From Muribaculum gordoncarteri (GTDB lineage: Bacteria; Bacteroidota; Bacteroidia; Bacteroidales; Muribaculaceae), in NCBI RefSeq assembly GCF_004803695.1, contig NZ_CP039393.1:186001-250000 (forward strand): DNA of 64,000 nucleotides. Direction: 5' to 3'. The translations under genes and the position numbers were made by a program. The notes beneath the pieces were generated by a model. The model saw only the letters and a list, made by a program, of their open reading frames with translations. It had not been told where the DNA came from and did not search any database. This document shows, piece after piece, positions 17,188 through 25,609 of this stretch. Each line of letters begins with the position of its first letter. Within the stretch, counting starts at the first letter, position 1.

Positions 17188-18069
17188 TTAACTTTGAAAC
17201 AGGCGAACATACCATGGCCTGGCGGGTGCGAGAGCATTGCGTAACGCTGCAATCATGGCGTCGGCCGAGGGGTATCGGTCGTCGCGCGATTTGCGCAAAG
17301 CCTTGTAGAGCACTTGCATTATGGGCTTGGGGACACCGGGAATTGCCGGAGGATTGTCGTCGCCCTGACGGTTGGTCAGTGATTTGTCGCCTCCCAACAG
17401 CTCGTAATAGGTCACGGCGAGCTCGTAAAGGTCGGTGCGCGGGTCGATGTCGAGCGGCTCACCGGGTTTTACGTACTGCTCGGGCGCGGCATATCCCGGC
17501 GTGCCGAGAATGCCTGCCGATGTTATCTCGGTGGCGCTGCGCACGTTGCAAATGCCGAGGTCCATCAGTCGAATGTTGCAGTTGCCTGTTTCCACCATGA
17601 TGTTTGACGGCTTTATGTCAAGATGCACGATGTTTTTCTTGTGCAGATAGGACAGGGCCTCAAGCACGGGAAAGGCCGTGGCTATTATCTTGTTTATCCT
17701 GTCGGGCAGGTGATTGAGGTTGTCCACCACATGGTCGTCGAGCGTTATGCCTCTTATGTATTTGCTTACGATGAAGAGCGGGCCTTCGACCGGATGGTTC
17801 TCGCAGTAGCCGAGCATCTCGATGAGGTGGTTGTGGCCGTATTGCAGACTTCCCTCCTGTCGGGCCCGTCGGCGCACGGTGGGGATGGATGCGTATTCCG
17901 ACTTGACCAGCTTTATCGCCACAAGGTCATGGTTGTTGTTGAGGTTTCGGCCGAGGAATACCGTGCCCATGGCTCCGCTTCCGAGCGGGCGCGAGGTTAT
18001 GTCATACCAGTAGATGTCACGCCCTACCGTAAGATATATCCGATTGCCTTGTTGGACTATTGGGGTCAT
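17188..18069 (-). CDS. Ser/Thr protein kinase B (soluble)
   Basis: 293 residues, a nearly minimal Hanks-type kinase. Gly-rich loop LGSGAMGTVFLG at 29-40, Lys53 in VAIKLV, catalytic loop IVHLDIKPSNIM with Asp151, metal-binding MDLGIC (Asp170) and activation segment GTPGYAAPEQ. The usual HRD is HLD and DFG is DLG; the catalytic Asp, Lys and Asn are retained, so activity is likely. The missing Arg suggests that it does not need activation-loop phosphorylation. There is no transmembrane helix. It lies 15 bases downstream of the disrupted kinase A. Confidence 0.92.
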   Translation of the reverse strand: MTPIVQQGNRIYLTVGRDIYWYDITSRPLGSGAMGTVFLGRNLNNNHDLVAIKLVKSEYASIPTVRRRARQEGSLQYGHNHLIEMLGYCENHPVEGPLFIVSKYIRGITLDDHVVDNLNHLPDRINKIIATAFPVLEALSYLHKKNIVHLDIKPSNIMVETGNCNIRLMDLGICNVRSATEITSAGILGTPGYAAPEQYVKPGEPLDIDPRTDLYELAVTYYELLGGDKSLTNRQGDDNPPAIPGVPKPIMQVLYKALRKSRDDRYPSADAMIAALRNALAPARPWYVRLFQS

Positions 18070-18084
18070 GGTGTCAAATCGCTT

Positions 18085-19656
18085 TTATTTTATCTGCTCA
18101 AGGCGTATTGTGGCTTTGTTGATAAACTCCATGTCGCCGTTTTTGCGGGCCTGATCGATGCACTTGTTGTAGAAGTAGGCGGCCTTGTCGAGGTCGCGCA
18201 CAACCATGCCTCCGGTGCGGCTTTCGCCGGCGTGGTAGGCTTGTCCCATCTCAAACAGTGCACGCACATTGGTGCTGTCGAGCTGAAGGGCGAGGCTGTT
18301 CATCTCAAATGCCTTTTGCGGAGAGGCCGGGTCGGAGTAGGATTTTCCGGGGAGAGCCTTGTCGTCGGCTGCATAGAGTCGACCTGAAATCCATGCGGCT
18401 TCCGATGCCGTGGGGCCGCCGAGGGCTATGACCTGCTGCAGGGCGTTGTTGGCCTGGTCAAATCCGATGGTTTCATCGCTCATGATCTTTTCCACAGCCT
18501 CCTGTGCGTTGTCCTTGGTCACGGGGTCGTTGATGGAGTAGGGCTTGGCGGGCGTTGCCGGCTCGATGGCTGCAATCTCTTCAATTGGGGCTGCGTTTTC
18601 GGCCTGTTCATCGGAGGAGTCGCCTCCCGCCATGATTGAAACGCCGATGATGAGCGCAACCACTGCTGCCGCCGCTGAGCCTATGAGTGCAAAATTCAGC
18701 TTAGGCTTTTGGTCGGGATTGCGAGCTATGTTCTCAAGCGCCACGCGGAACTCGGCGGCCGACTGATAGCGGTCGCTCTGTTTCTTGGCTGTCGCTTTCT
18801 GGATTATCTTGCGCAGCTCCTTGTTCTGGATATCCTTCAACGGGATGCTCTTGTGCAGCTGCATGTCGAGGACTTCATGTGTGGCTCCCTCAAACGGGGT
18901 GCGCCCCGTGAGCAGCTGGAACAGCATTATGCCTATGGCGTAAATGTCGGTCGTAGCGTTCTGGTGCACGACATCGCCCACTACGAGTTCGGGAGCGGCG
19001 TAGGCGGCTTTCCCCATGAACTGTCCGGCGGTTGTCAGCTGACGGTCCTGGGTGCCGAGTGTATTTATTTGCTTTGCTATTCCGAAGTCGATTATCTTTA
19101 TCTTTCCATCGGAAGTCACGAATATGTTGCTTGGGTCGATGTCGCGATGTATTTATCCCTTGTCGTGCAGTGCCATGATTCCCGACAGTACATTTATGGA
19201 AATGTCGAGGGCAAATTTAGTGCGGTCGTTTTGTGCCAGTTCATAAAGCTGACTTGCATAGGGCACCTCTTGTCCTTGCTTGTCGACGATGTTGCCTTCA
19301 AGCAGGTCCTGGAGCATCACGCCGTTCAGGAGTTCGCTCACTACGTGGTAGCGCTTGCACACTCCGCCGTTGCCTACAGGCTCCTCGACGGTGATGAAGC
19401 CGAACATCTCGATGAGGTTCTCATTGCTTATTCGTATAGATGCTTCGCGTTGGGCGCGTTCGATTGCTCCTGCCGACAGGTCGTCAAAGAGGAATTTGAT
19501 AGCTACATCGCGAGCCACTCCCGTGCGGGAGTCTATGCGCGTTCCCTTAAACACCTGGCCCATACCACCTACGCCAAGAGGTTGCTGGTTGGTGTCGACT
19601 TCGTAGTGTATCCCGTTTAGCTTGTCTTCGGAGCTTTGAATGATTATTTTTGCCAT
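18085..19656 (-). pseudogene. Ser/Thr protein kinase A with TM, interrupted by one in-frame TAA
   Basis: The frame 19656-18085 would encode 523 residues but has a single TAA at 19155-19153 (codon 168). Before it: Gly-loop GVGGMGQVFKG (28-38), Lys54, and LSGIMALHDKG. After it, in the same frame: IHRDIDPSN, IIDFGIAK, AAYAAPEL, a transmembrane helix at about 321-342 and a Sel1/TPR-like outer region. Many kinases have an aromatic residue at the stop's position, so TAT or TAC to TAA is the simplest cause. Restart at the ATG at 19119 would lack the catalytic loop. There is no other lesion, so this is a very recent mutation, a sequencing error or recoding. Confidence 0.85.
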
Positions 19657-19754
19657 GATCGGTAATTGGGATGATGTTGGTCAATGAAATGATATGACAC
19701 GTGAAGCCACATCCCGGTGGCTCATGTGCCCGCTAATGTCGTTGTGGGTTTCAG

Positions 19755-20432
19755 TTAGAGGAATTGGGTGCCTCCTGCGTTGAATCCTGATGTTCCGTCG
19801 TCCATGCCCACGGTGCCGCCGGTGTTGCGGTTGGTGTGGTCGTAGAAGCCTCCTGTTTTGTCGCTGTTGTCGCCGGGAATCGGGGGAATCGGTCCTGATG
19901 TTTCGGTCGGGATAAACTCTTCGGCCACCGACAGCCCGTGTTCCTTGGCGTTTATAAGGATAAGCAGCAGCGAGTAGTTTTTGCCTATGCGCAGGATGTT
20001 GCCGCTTTCGCACTGGAAGTAGTCAAATCGTAGCTCGTTGTTGTCGACCCATACTCCGTTGGCCGAGCCTGCGTCCTTGATTTGCGCGAGAATCTCACCG
20101 GTCGATTCCATCTGCTTGATTTGCAACAATGCGTGTTCGCCTGATACGGTGGCTTCTTTCAGCACGATGTCACATCCTTCGTTGCGGCCTATTGTGTTGG
20201 TGCCGGGGTGCAGAGGCCAGTATTCGCCCACTCCCTTACGCGATATTGAGTATAGGAATCCTACTACCGGCCTTTCATATTGAGTGTTGGCCGGTCCAAT
20301 GGGACGCATCGGGTCGTTTGGATTGCTTCCGGCATTCTTATTGTGCATTTCGGGCACGATAGTGCCGTTTTGAGGGGAATTAGAGCGGCTATAAAAATTG
20401 CCGTTCCTGTTATTTGCTTTGTGGTCAAACAT
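19755..20432 (-). CDS. soluble FHA-domain protein, first gene of the kinase operon
   Basis: 225 residues. A Asn/Pro-rich N-terminal region (1-55) precedes an FHA domain at about 65-155 (HPGTNTIGRNEGCDIVL, SGEHALLQ, SANGVWVDN). The C-terminal 60 residues are Gly/Thr/Pro-rich with several threonines (PTETSGPIPPIPG, TNRNTGGTVG), which could be targets of the kinases, an inference from composition only. There is no signal or membrane helix. It opens the operon, 98 bases before kinase A. Confidence 0.88.
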   Translation of the reverse strand: MFDHKANNRNGNFYSRSNSPQNGTIVPEMHNKNAGSNPNDPMRPIGPANTQYERPVVGFLYSISRKGVGEYWPLHPGTNTIGRNEGCDIVLKEATVSGEHALLQIKQMESTGEILAQIKDAGSANGVWVDNNELRFDYFQCESGNILRIGKNYSLLLILINAKEHGLSVAEEFIPTETSGPIPPIPGDNSDKTGGFYDHTNRNTGGTVGMDDGTSGFNAGGTQFL

Positions 20433-20491
20433 TTATGTGGAAATATTAATGATTAGTTTAAGTTTATGAAAACCTCCAATAGTGTATTTAG

Positions 20492-20499
20492 CAAAGATA
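20492..20499 (-). promoter_or_regulatory. TATCTTTG -7 box upstream of the FHA/kinase operon
   Basis: CAAAGATA on the + strand reads TATCTTTG on the minus strand, about 60 bases before the ATG at 20432. The surrounding 20433-20698 stretch is AT-rich, holds the promoters of this operon and of the divergent crcB gene, and shows nothing else clear. No -33 element is obvious. Confidence 0.45.
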
Positions 20500-20698
20500 A
20501 TCTAAAATATTGCAATATCATAATAATAATCATTAAAAAAATAGACTAAAAATATTTATAGTCAGACACAAATGTTAAATTTTTGGTGACATGTTAATAT
20601 TTTCAGTTAGTTTTGAACTATAGTATGCCGAAGTTCGTTGAAAATATTGAATTTATTTTAATGACAATTTAATTTATAACTTATAAATACTATCGATT

Positions 20699-21070
20699 AT
20701 GATTAAGGCGATGTTAATTGCAGGAGCAGGTGGATTTGTTGGCACCTGTGGCCGTTATCTTATAGGTAAATGGTGTTCGGGAATGTTTCATGGCGCTTTC
20801 CCGCTGGGAACATTCATGGTGAATATCATAGGCTGTTTTATCATCGGATTGTTTTTCGGTCTTCTTGAAAAAGCTCATGTCATGACTCCGGGCGAAAATG
20901 TGCTGTTGATTACCGGATTCTGCGGCGGTTTCACTACATTCTCTTCATTTGCCGATGACATGTGGGTTCTTGGCAGCAAGGGTGAGTGGTCGACATGCGT
21001 GCTTTACCTTGCAGCGAGCGTAGTACTCGGTGTACTCCTCGTTTGGGCCGGCCGTGCTCTCATACGTTGA
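20699..21070 (+). CDS. crcB: CrcB/Fluc fluoride channel
   Basis: 123 residues with four hydrophobic helices. Family signatures are GAGGFVGTCGRYLIG near the N-terminus, PLGTFMVNIIGCF (with the conserved Asn) and GFCGGFTTFSSFADD. Fluc dimers export fluoride from the cytoplasm. The gene is a single copy of normal length, divergent from the FHA operon and followed by a strong terminator. No fluoride riboswitch was seen in the leader. Confidence 0.95.
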   Translation: MIKAMLIAGAGGFVGTCGRYLIGKWCSGMFHGAFPLGTFMVNIIGCFIIGLFFGLLEKAHVMTPGENVLLITGFCGGFTTFSSFADDMWVLGSKGEWSTCVLYLAASVVLGVLLVWAGRALIR

Positions 21071-21094
21071 TTTTGATTTGTACCGCTTATATAT

Positions 21095-21126
21095 GCCGGA
21101 CCGCTTTAGGGTGGTTCGGCTTTTTT
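21095..21126 (+). terminator. intrinsic terminator of crcB
   Basis: GCCGGACC (21095-21102) pairs with GGTTCGGC (21113-21120), with one G-T pair, followed by TTTTTT at 21121-21126. Confidence 0.85.
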
Positions 21127-21135
21127 GTGCAATGA

Positions 21136-21465
21136 CTACTGTTTGCGCCATTGGGCGAAGTGACGGCGATGACTCAGGTAGTCGAGATCGTTGCTGTGAC
21201 GGTAGGCTTCGCGTTCAAATGCGATGTTGTAGTAGGCTCTTCGGGTGTTGCCTCCGTAACGCACAATATTTATAAGCCATTCGACGACATAGATGATGTA
21301 AAAGGGCAGGAAGAGCAACTCGCGCATCTGCCGGGAATGGATCATCTCATGGTTGATGACTTCGGGAGTCACGGCCATGTTGTGCTTGGCAAACAGAATG
21401 CCAAACAGATTGATGGCTCCGTAGCCTTTACCGAATGGGATTATGTTGTTGCGTACTACCTTCAT
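21136..21465 (-). CDS. small membrane-associated HExxH protein
   Basis: 109 residues from the ATG at 21465; the frame is open to 21510, but a TAACTTTG box at 21481-21474 argues for the later start. The centre reads TPEVINHEMIHSRQMREL, with an HExxH-type zinc-protease motif (HEMIH) followed by a hydrophobic segment (LFLPFYIIYVVEWLINIV) and a conserved FEREAYR. This is the pattern of small Bacteroidetes proteins of unknown role that look like stripped-down metallopeptidases; a downstream Glu in EREA could be the third ligand. The substrate is unknown. Confidence 0.75.
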   Translation of the reverse strand: MKVVRNNIIPFGKGYGAINLFGILFAKHNMAVTPEVINHEMIHSRQMRELLFLPFYIIYVVEWLINIVRYGGNTRRAYYNIAFEREAYRHSNDLDYLSHRRHFAQWRKQ

Positions 21466-21473
21466 GCTTTTTG

Positions 21474-21481
21474 CAAAGTTA
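21474..21481 (-). promoter_or_regulatory. TAACTTTG box for the HExxH gene
   Basis: CAAAGTTA on the + strand. The box ends eight bases upstream of the ATG at 21465, so the leader would be only a few bases long. Confidence 0.45.
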
Positions 21482-21620
21482 GCGAAATAAAATGGAACTG
21501 CTCTTAACAAACGTTTGTGGAATGAGGTCTTACTTTGTCGGCCGGTGCCTGCTGATGGGTTAAGGATTTATTTTTTAACATAAAAAGTGAAGATAAGTCA
21601 ATTTGCATGAATAAAATCAT

Positions 21621-21628
21621 TACATTTG
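21621..21628 (+). promoter_or_regulatory. TACATTTG -7 box for the GH43 gene
   Basis: TACATTTG lies 52 bases before the ATG at 21681. A TTTG at 21602-21605 is present, but its 15-nt spacing is shorter than usual. Confidence 0.4.
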
Positions 21629-21680
21629 CATATTCAACCAAAATCGTTTAACCTAATAAATTAACTAAAACGTAAGAAAC

Positions 21681-22739
21681 ATGAAATCACTACACAGTCT
21701 TGCATTGGCACTCTTGTGCCTCCTGGCATTCGGAGCCAAGGCCGCCGACCGTCATGTGCCGACGGAGGATGAAATGAGCGCCTATCTGTTTGTTTTCTTC
21801 AGCGACCCCACTCATGGCCTTTTCATGGCAACGAGCGATGACGGCTACACATTCACTGCGCTTAACGACGGTAAGCCCATAATTGCCGGTGACACAATCG
21901 CCGAGCAGAAGGGTGTGCGCGACCCGCACATCTCGCGTGGCCCCGATGGCGCATTCTATCTAGCCATGACCGACCTGCACATATTTGCAAAGCAGCGCGG
22001 ATTGCGTGAAACTCAGTGGGACCGTCCTGCCGAGGATTACGGCTGGGGTAACAACCAGGCTCTTGTAATGATGAAGTCCTACGACTTGATCAACTGGACA
22101 CGCAGCAACATGCGCATCGACAAGACTTATCCCGAGAAGTTTGGCAATGCCGGCTGTATATGGGCTCCCGAAACTATATATGACCCGGTCGAGGGTAAGA
22201 TGATGATTTACTTTACATCGAGAATGGGCAACGGAGGCTCGAAGCTCTACTATGCCTATACCGATGATGACTTCACTACTCTTGTTACCGAGCCGAAGCT
22301 TCTGATGGAGTATCCCGATGAAAACATCGAGGTGCTTGATGCCGACATCTCGCGTATGCCCGACGGACGCTGGTGCATGGCTTACGTTGCACAGGAGAAA
22401 CCCGGTGGAATTAAAATCGCCTATTCCGACAATGTGAACGGCCCCTGGGAATATCTTCCCGATCAGGTTGACTTTGAGGACGGTGCCTGCGAGGCTCCCA
22501 ATGTGTGGAAGCGCATAGGCGAGGACAAGTGGGTGCTGATGTATGACATTTTCAGCATTCGTCCCAATAACTTCGGATTTGCTGAAACTACCGACTTCAA
22601 GACATTCAAGAATCTCGGACATTTCAATGAAGGCGTGATGAAAATCACCAACTTCACATCGCCCAAGCACGGATCGATCATCCCCATTACCGCTGAGGAG
22701 AAGGCTCGTCTTGAGAAGCACTGGAGTGCCGCCAAGTAA
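21681..22739 (+). CDS. secreted GH43-like glycosidase
   Basis: 352 residues with a signal peptide ending AFGAKA. The five-bladed propeller pattern of GH43/clan GH-F is visible: a conserved acid in GVRDPHISRGPDGAFYL, the pKa-modulating region IWAPETIYDP, and a general-acid candidate in DGACEAPNVWK, with repeated blade endings 'YYAYTDDD' and 'KIAYSDN'. Related Bacteroidales enzymes act on arabinan, xylan or galactan side chains; the substrate cannot be fixed here. It stands alone between crcB/HExxH and the ThrE genes. Confidence 0.85.
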   Translation: MKSLHSLALALLCLLAFGAKAADRHVPTEDEMSAYLFVFFSDPTHGLFMATSDDGYTFTALNDGKPIIAGDTIAEQKGVRDPHISRGPDGAFYLAMTDLHIFAKQRGLRETQWDRPAEDYGWGNNQALVMMKSYDLINWTRSNMRIDKTYPEKFGNAGCIWAPETIYDPVEGKMMIYFTSRMGNGGSKLYYAYTDDDFTTLVTEPKLLMEYPDENIEVLDADISRMPDGRWCMAYVAQEKPGGIKIAYSDNVNGPWEYLPDQVDFEDGACEAPNVWKRIGEDKWVLMYDIFSIRPNNFGFAETTDFKTFKNLGHFNEGVMKITNFTSPKHGSIIPITAEEKARLEKHWSAAK

Positions 22740-22889
22740 TGGCATACCTATATAAAAAGAGCCACCTCCCCCGTAATTGGGGAAGGGGGCGGAGAAGGCT
22801 ATCTTCATTTTGGGATTTGGCTTTTTAATAAAGCCAGAAAAATGCCTTCTCTACATCTAATAACCTTTCTGCGATAAAATAGTTCACCG
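22740..22889. repeat. intergenic element of nested hairpins
   Basis: CCTCCCCC (22765-22772) can pair with the GGGGG at 22785-22789. GAGAAGGC (22792-22799) pairs with GCCTTCTC (22844-22851) and encloses a smaller perfect hairpin GGCTTT/AAAGCC (22819-22835). No coding frame is convincing. The arrangement looks like a dispersed intergenic repeat or a processed 3' UTR structure. Confidence 0.4.
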
Positions 22890-22928
22890 CCACCGCCGTA
22901 ATCATCAATTATGGCGGTGGTATTTTTT
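22890..22928 (+). terminator. intrinsic terminator downstream of GH43
   Basis: CCACCGCC (22890-22897) pairs with GGCGGTGG (22913-22920), with a further A/T stem inside, followed by TATTTTTT at 22921-22928. Confidence 0.75.
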
Positions 22929-22984
22929 AGAACCCTTATCGAAATTGTCAATCACGGCTATCGAAACAAAGCGTAATCGGCACA

Positions 22985-22992
22985 TAACTTTG
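22985..22992 (+). promoter_or_regulatory. TAACTTTG -7 box for the small membrane protein/ThrE operon
   Basis: Perfect TAACTTTG 47 bases upstream of the ATG at 23040; no matched -33. Confidence 0.5.
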
Positions 22993-23039
22993 TCCGGGAG
23001 AATATTGTTATTTTGTGCGATTAAAAAAATTGACAGTTT

Positions 23040-23213
23040 ATGATGACGACTAAGATTCTATGGATTATTATTGTAGGTGCAGTCGTACTGGGATTGATTT
23101 TCTATTACCTGTATCACGAAGAGAATTTGGTTTCAGGATTGAAACATCGTTTTATTGAGATTGAGCATAATGACCGTTACTATGATGACGACGACTGTGA
23201 CGACTATGAATAG
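23040..23213 (+). CDS. 57-aa single-TM protein with acidic tail, coupled to the ThrE genes
   Basis: The ATG at 23040 (a second ATG follows at once) opens a 57-residue frame. It has one hydrophobic helix (ILWIIIVGAVVLGLIFYYLY, residues 6-25), a basic/amphipathic linker and an acidic end (RYYDDDDCDDYE). Its TAG at 23211 lies inside the first codons of the ThrE N-terminal gene (ATGAATAG), so translation of the two is coupled. A promoter box precedes it. The placement suggests a small accessory subunit of the exporter, which is inference; no family recognised. Confidence 0.6.
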   Translation: MMTTKILWIIIVGAVVLGLIFYYLYHEENLVSGLKHRFIEIEHNDRYYDDDDCDDYE

Positions 23214-23982
23214 CGGTGCCTCTTCACGTGACGACGATTGCCGATTTTTAGGCGACTATGCGTCATATATGCTCGGATGCGGTGCCACGTGTGAGCGAAT
23301 CACAAGAAATGTGGCCCGCATGGCAAATGCCGTAGGCGCGAAGGCCGACCTGATGATACTGCCCTCGCACATTGTCGTCACCTTGATTGATAACAGTAGC
23401 GGAGAGCGGTGTCAATGTTCCACGGCTCGCACGAGTGTGCCGGTGAGCTACAACATAAACACACGTTTGAGCAACCTTAGCTGGCGTGTCGCCGAGGGCC
23501 GTTGCTCTATGAGTCATGCCCGGCGACTTTTCGGTCGCATCATCAACATCAAGCCCGTCAATGTGTGGCAGGTGATGTGGCTCGTGGTTATTGCCAACGC
23601 ATCGTTTTGCCGGCTATTTGGCGGCGATGTGACGGCTATGGGTATAGTGGCGTTGGCAACCATGCTGGGGTATTCGTTGAAAAACATTCTCATGTCGCAT
23701 CATGTCGACGGCAAGGCGGTGTTTCTCTTCTGCTCATTCGTTTCGGCGGTCACGGCCACAGCAGGCCACGTGTTTTCGCTGTCGTCAACGCCTGATGTTG
23801 CGTTGGCCACCAGTGTGTTGTATCTGATTCCCGGAATTCCCTATATAAACAGCGTGAGCGACTTGTTGACAGGGCATTACCTCTGTTCTCTGAGCCGATT
23901 CATCGACGCTGCGCTGTTGACGGCGTGCATCGCTCTCGGGTTGACCGGCGCTTTTTTCATAATGAACCTTAAGGTGTTTTGA
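23206..23982 (+). CDS. threonine/serine exporter, ThrE N-terminal half (YjjP-like)
   Basis: 258 residues from the ATG at 23206. An in-frame ATG at 23155 lies inside the previous small gene and is disfavoured. The N-terminal cytoplasmic domain shows the family pattern GDYASYMLGCGATCERITRN and a DLMILPSHIVVTL strand, with SRGR-like basic region following; about five hydrophobic helices then occupy residues 115-258, ending with YLIPGIPYINSVSDLLTGHY. In Bacteroidetes ThrE is encoded as two proteins, and the second half is the next gene, four bases downstream. Predicted role: export of threonine and serine. Confidence 0.88.
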   Translation: MNSGASSRDDDCRFLGDYASYMLGCGATCERITRNVARMANAVGAKADLMILPSHIVVTLIDNSSGERCQCSTARTSVPVSYNINTRLSNLSWRVAEGRCSMSHARRLFGRIINIKPVNVWQVMWLVVIANASFCRLFGGDVTAMGIVALATMLGYSLKNILMSHHVDGKAVFLFCSFVSAVTATAGHVFSLSSTPDVALATSVLYLIPGIPYINSVSDLLTGHYLCSLSRFIDAALLTACIALGLTGAFFIMNLKVF

Positions 23983-23986
23983 AGCA

Positions 23987-24469
23987 ATGAGTATCATATT
24001 GGACATATTGGAGGACGGGGTGTTTGCGGCACTTGCAGCTATCGGTTTCGCTGCTATAAGCAATCCTCCCCGCATGGCGTTTAAATATTGTGCGCTTATA
24101 GCGGCAATGGGGCATGTGAGCCGCTATTGCCTGATGAACCTGCTTGGACTTGGCATTGTGTCGGCAAGTCTTTCAGGGGCCCTTGTCATCGGGCTCATGT
24201 CGATAATCATGGCTCCGCGAGTCAAATGCCCTCCTGAAACTTTCTGCTTCCCGGCGCTGCTCCCTATGATTCCGGGAATATATGCCTACCGGTCAGTACA
24301 AGCTTTTGTGCTTGCATTGTCGACCTCGTGCGAAAGCGAGTTTTCTCACTATTTTTATCTCTTTGAGTTCAACGGAGTCACGTGTGTGCTTGTTATACTC
24401 TCAATGGTAGTGGGCGAAATGTTGCCTATACTCGTTTTCAGGAAAATATCTTTCACCGCTACGCGTTGA
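23987..24469 (+). CDS. threonine/serine exporter, ThrE C-terminal half (YjjB-like)
   Basis: 160 residues, four to five hydrophobic helices. The family signature FCFPALLPMIPGIYAYRSVQ is at about 86-105. It starts four bases after the N-terminal half and pairs with it in one transporter. The next gene, a LysR regulator, follows after 29 bases and may belong to the same transcript. Confidence 0.88.
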   Translation: MSIILDILEDGVFAALAAIGFAAISNPPRMAFKYCALIAAMGHVSRYCLMNLLGLGIVSASLSGALVIGLMSIIMAPRVKCPPETFCFPALLPMIPGIYAYRSVQAFVLALSTSCESEFSHYFYLFEFNGVTCVLVILSMVVGEMLPILVFRKISFTATR

Positions 24470-24498
24470 CATATAAAGTAACGTAACATTGATTTCGT

Positions 24499-25407
24499 AT
24501 GGAACTACGACAACTCAGATATTATGTAACGGCGGCACGCACGCTCAATTTCTCACAGGCGGCTCAACAGCTCGCCATTTCGCAAAGTACACTGTCACAG
24601 CAGATTCAGCAGCTTGAAGCGGAGCTTGGCGTACAACTTTTCAGGCGAAACAGTCACAGCGTACTGCTTACCGAGGAGGGGCGTGAACTCTTGTCATCGG
24701 CTGTCGACGCGCTTAGTGCCGCCCAGGCGTGCAAGGAACGGCTGGCCGACATAAAAGGGCTGTCGGTGGGCACGTTGAACATCGGCGTCACCTATTCGTT
24801 CAGCCCCATCCTCACCGAAACCGTGATAACATTCATGAAGAAGTATCCCCGCATAAAGTTGAATGTGTTCTACAAGACAATGGAGGAGCTGATGACGATG
24901 CTCGTAGCGCGTGATGTGGACTTTGTATTGGCATTCAAGCCGTTGGCCACACGTGACGGCATCGACTCGCATGTGTTGTTTGACACGCATCTCTCGGCCA
25001 TAGTAAGGCCGGGGCATCCGCTGGCCGATTGTGACAGCGTGAGTCTTGCCGACCTTCAGCGTTATGAACTTGCTCTGCCATCGTGTGGATTGCAGGCGCG
25101 TAACGCATTTGATTCCCTGATTTCAGGCAGGGCGCTTGACTATAAGGTGCGCATTGAGCTGAACGAAGTGAACATTCTGTTGAAACTGGTTAAGAACACC
25201 GATATCGTTACGGTGCTGTCGGAGGCTACCGTCTACGGCGACAATCAGGTGAGGGCGTTGCGCATAATGGACCAAGGCAACAACATGACGGGATGTATTC
25301 ACACGTTGCGAAATTCCTATCGTAAGCGTTCGGCCGTAGAGTTTCTCAAGCTCCTTTCGGAGTCAAATGCCGTGCTTGAGCGTCGAAACAGTTGGATAAA
25401 CGGATAA
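24499..25407 (+). CDS. LysR-family transcriptional regulator
   Basis: 302 residues. The winged helix-turn-helix covers 1-60 (LRQLRYYVTAARTLNFSQAA, SQSTLSQQIQQLEAELG, LFRRNSHSVLLTEEG), followed by the linker helix and a two-lobed effector domain. It resembles the CynR/CatM-like branch with LNIGVTYSFSPILTETV. The effector is unknown. Its position behind the ThrE genes suggests control by an amino acid or related metabolite, an inference from position only. Confidence 0.92.
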   Translation: MELRQLRYYVTAARTLNFSQAAQQLAISQSTLSQQIQQLEAELGVQLFRRNSHSVLLTEEGRELLSSAVDALSAAQACKERLADIKGLSVGTLNIGVTYSFSPILTETVITFMKKYPRIKLNVFYKTMEELMTMLVARDVDFVLAFKPLATRDGIDSHVLFDTHLSAIVRPGHPLADCDSVSLADLQRYELALPSCGLQARNAFDSLISGRALDYKVRIELNEVNILLKLVKNTDIVTVLSEATVYGDNQVRALRIMDQGNNMTGCIHTLRNSYRKRSAVEFLKLLSESNAVLERRNSWING

Positions 25408-25609
25408 GATAAATCACTCTGCTATGGTCACCATCTATAGCGGCTATCGATTTTGGCGATGAATGAATTAGCTGTTGTATAGTCGGATGTGTCGCGACAT
25501 AATTCTAAAAATTATATAACTGAAGGGATAAATCGTCACATTCCTTCAACTTGTTTTGTGGGAGTCACTACATTTTGGTAACTTCGCAGAGTCTTATAGA
25601 TAACATTTT

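Noticed and set aside
20580-20698. Fluoride riboswitch before crcB
   Set aside because: The leader is AT-rich and I could not find the conserved GG.GATGG and pseudoknot-forming segments.
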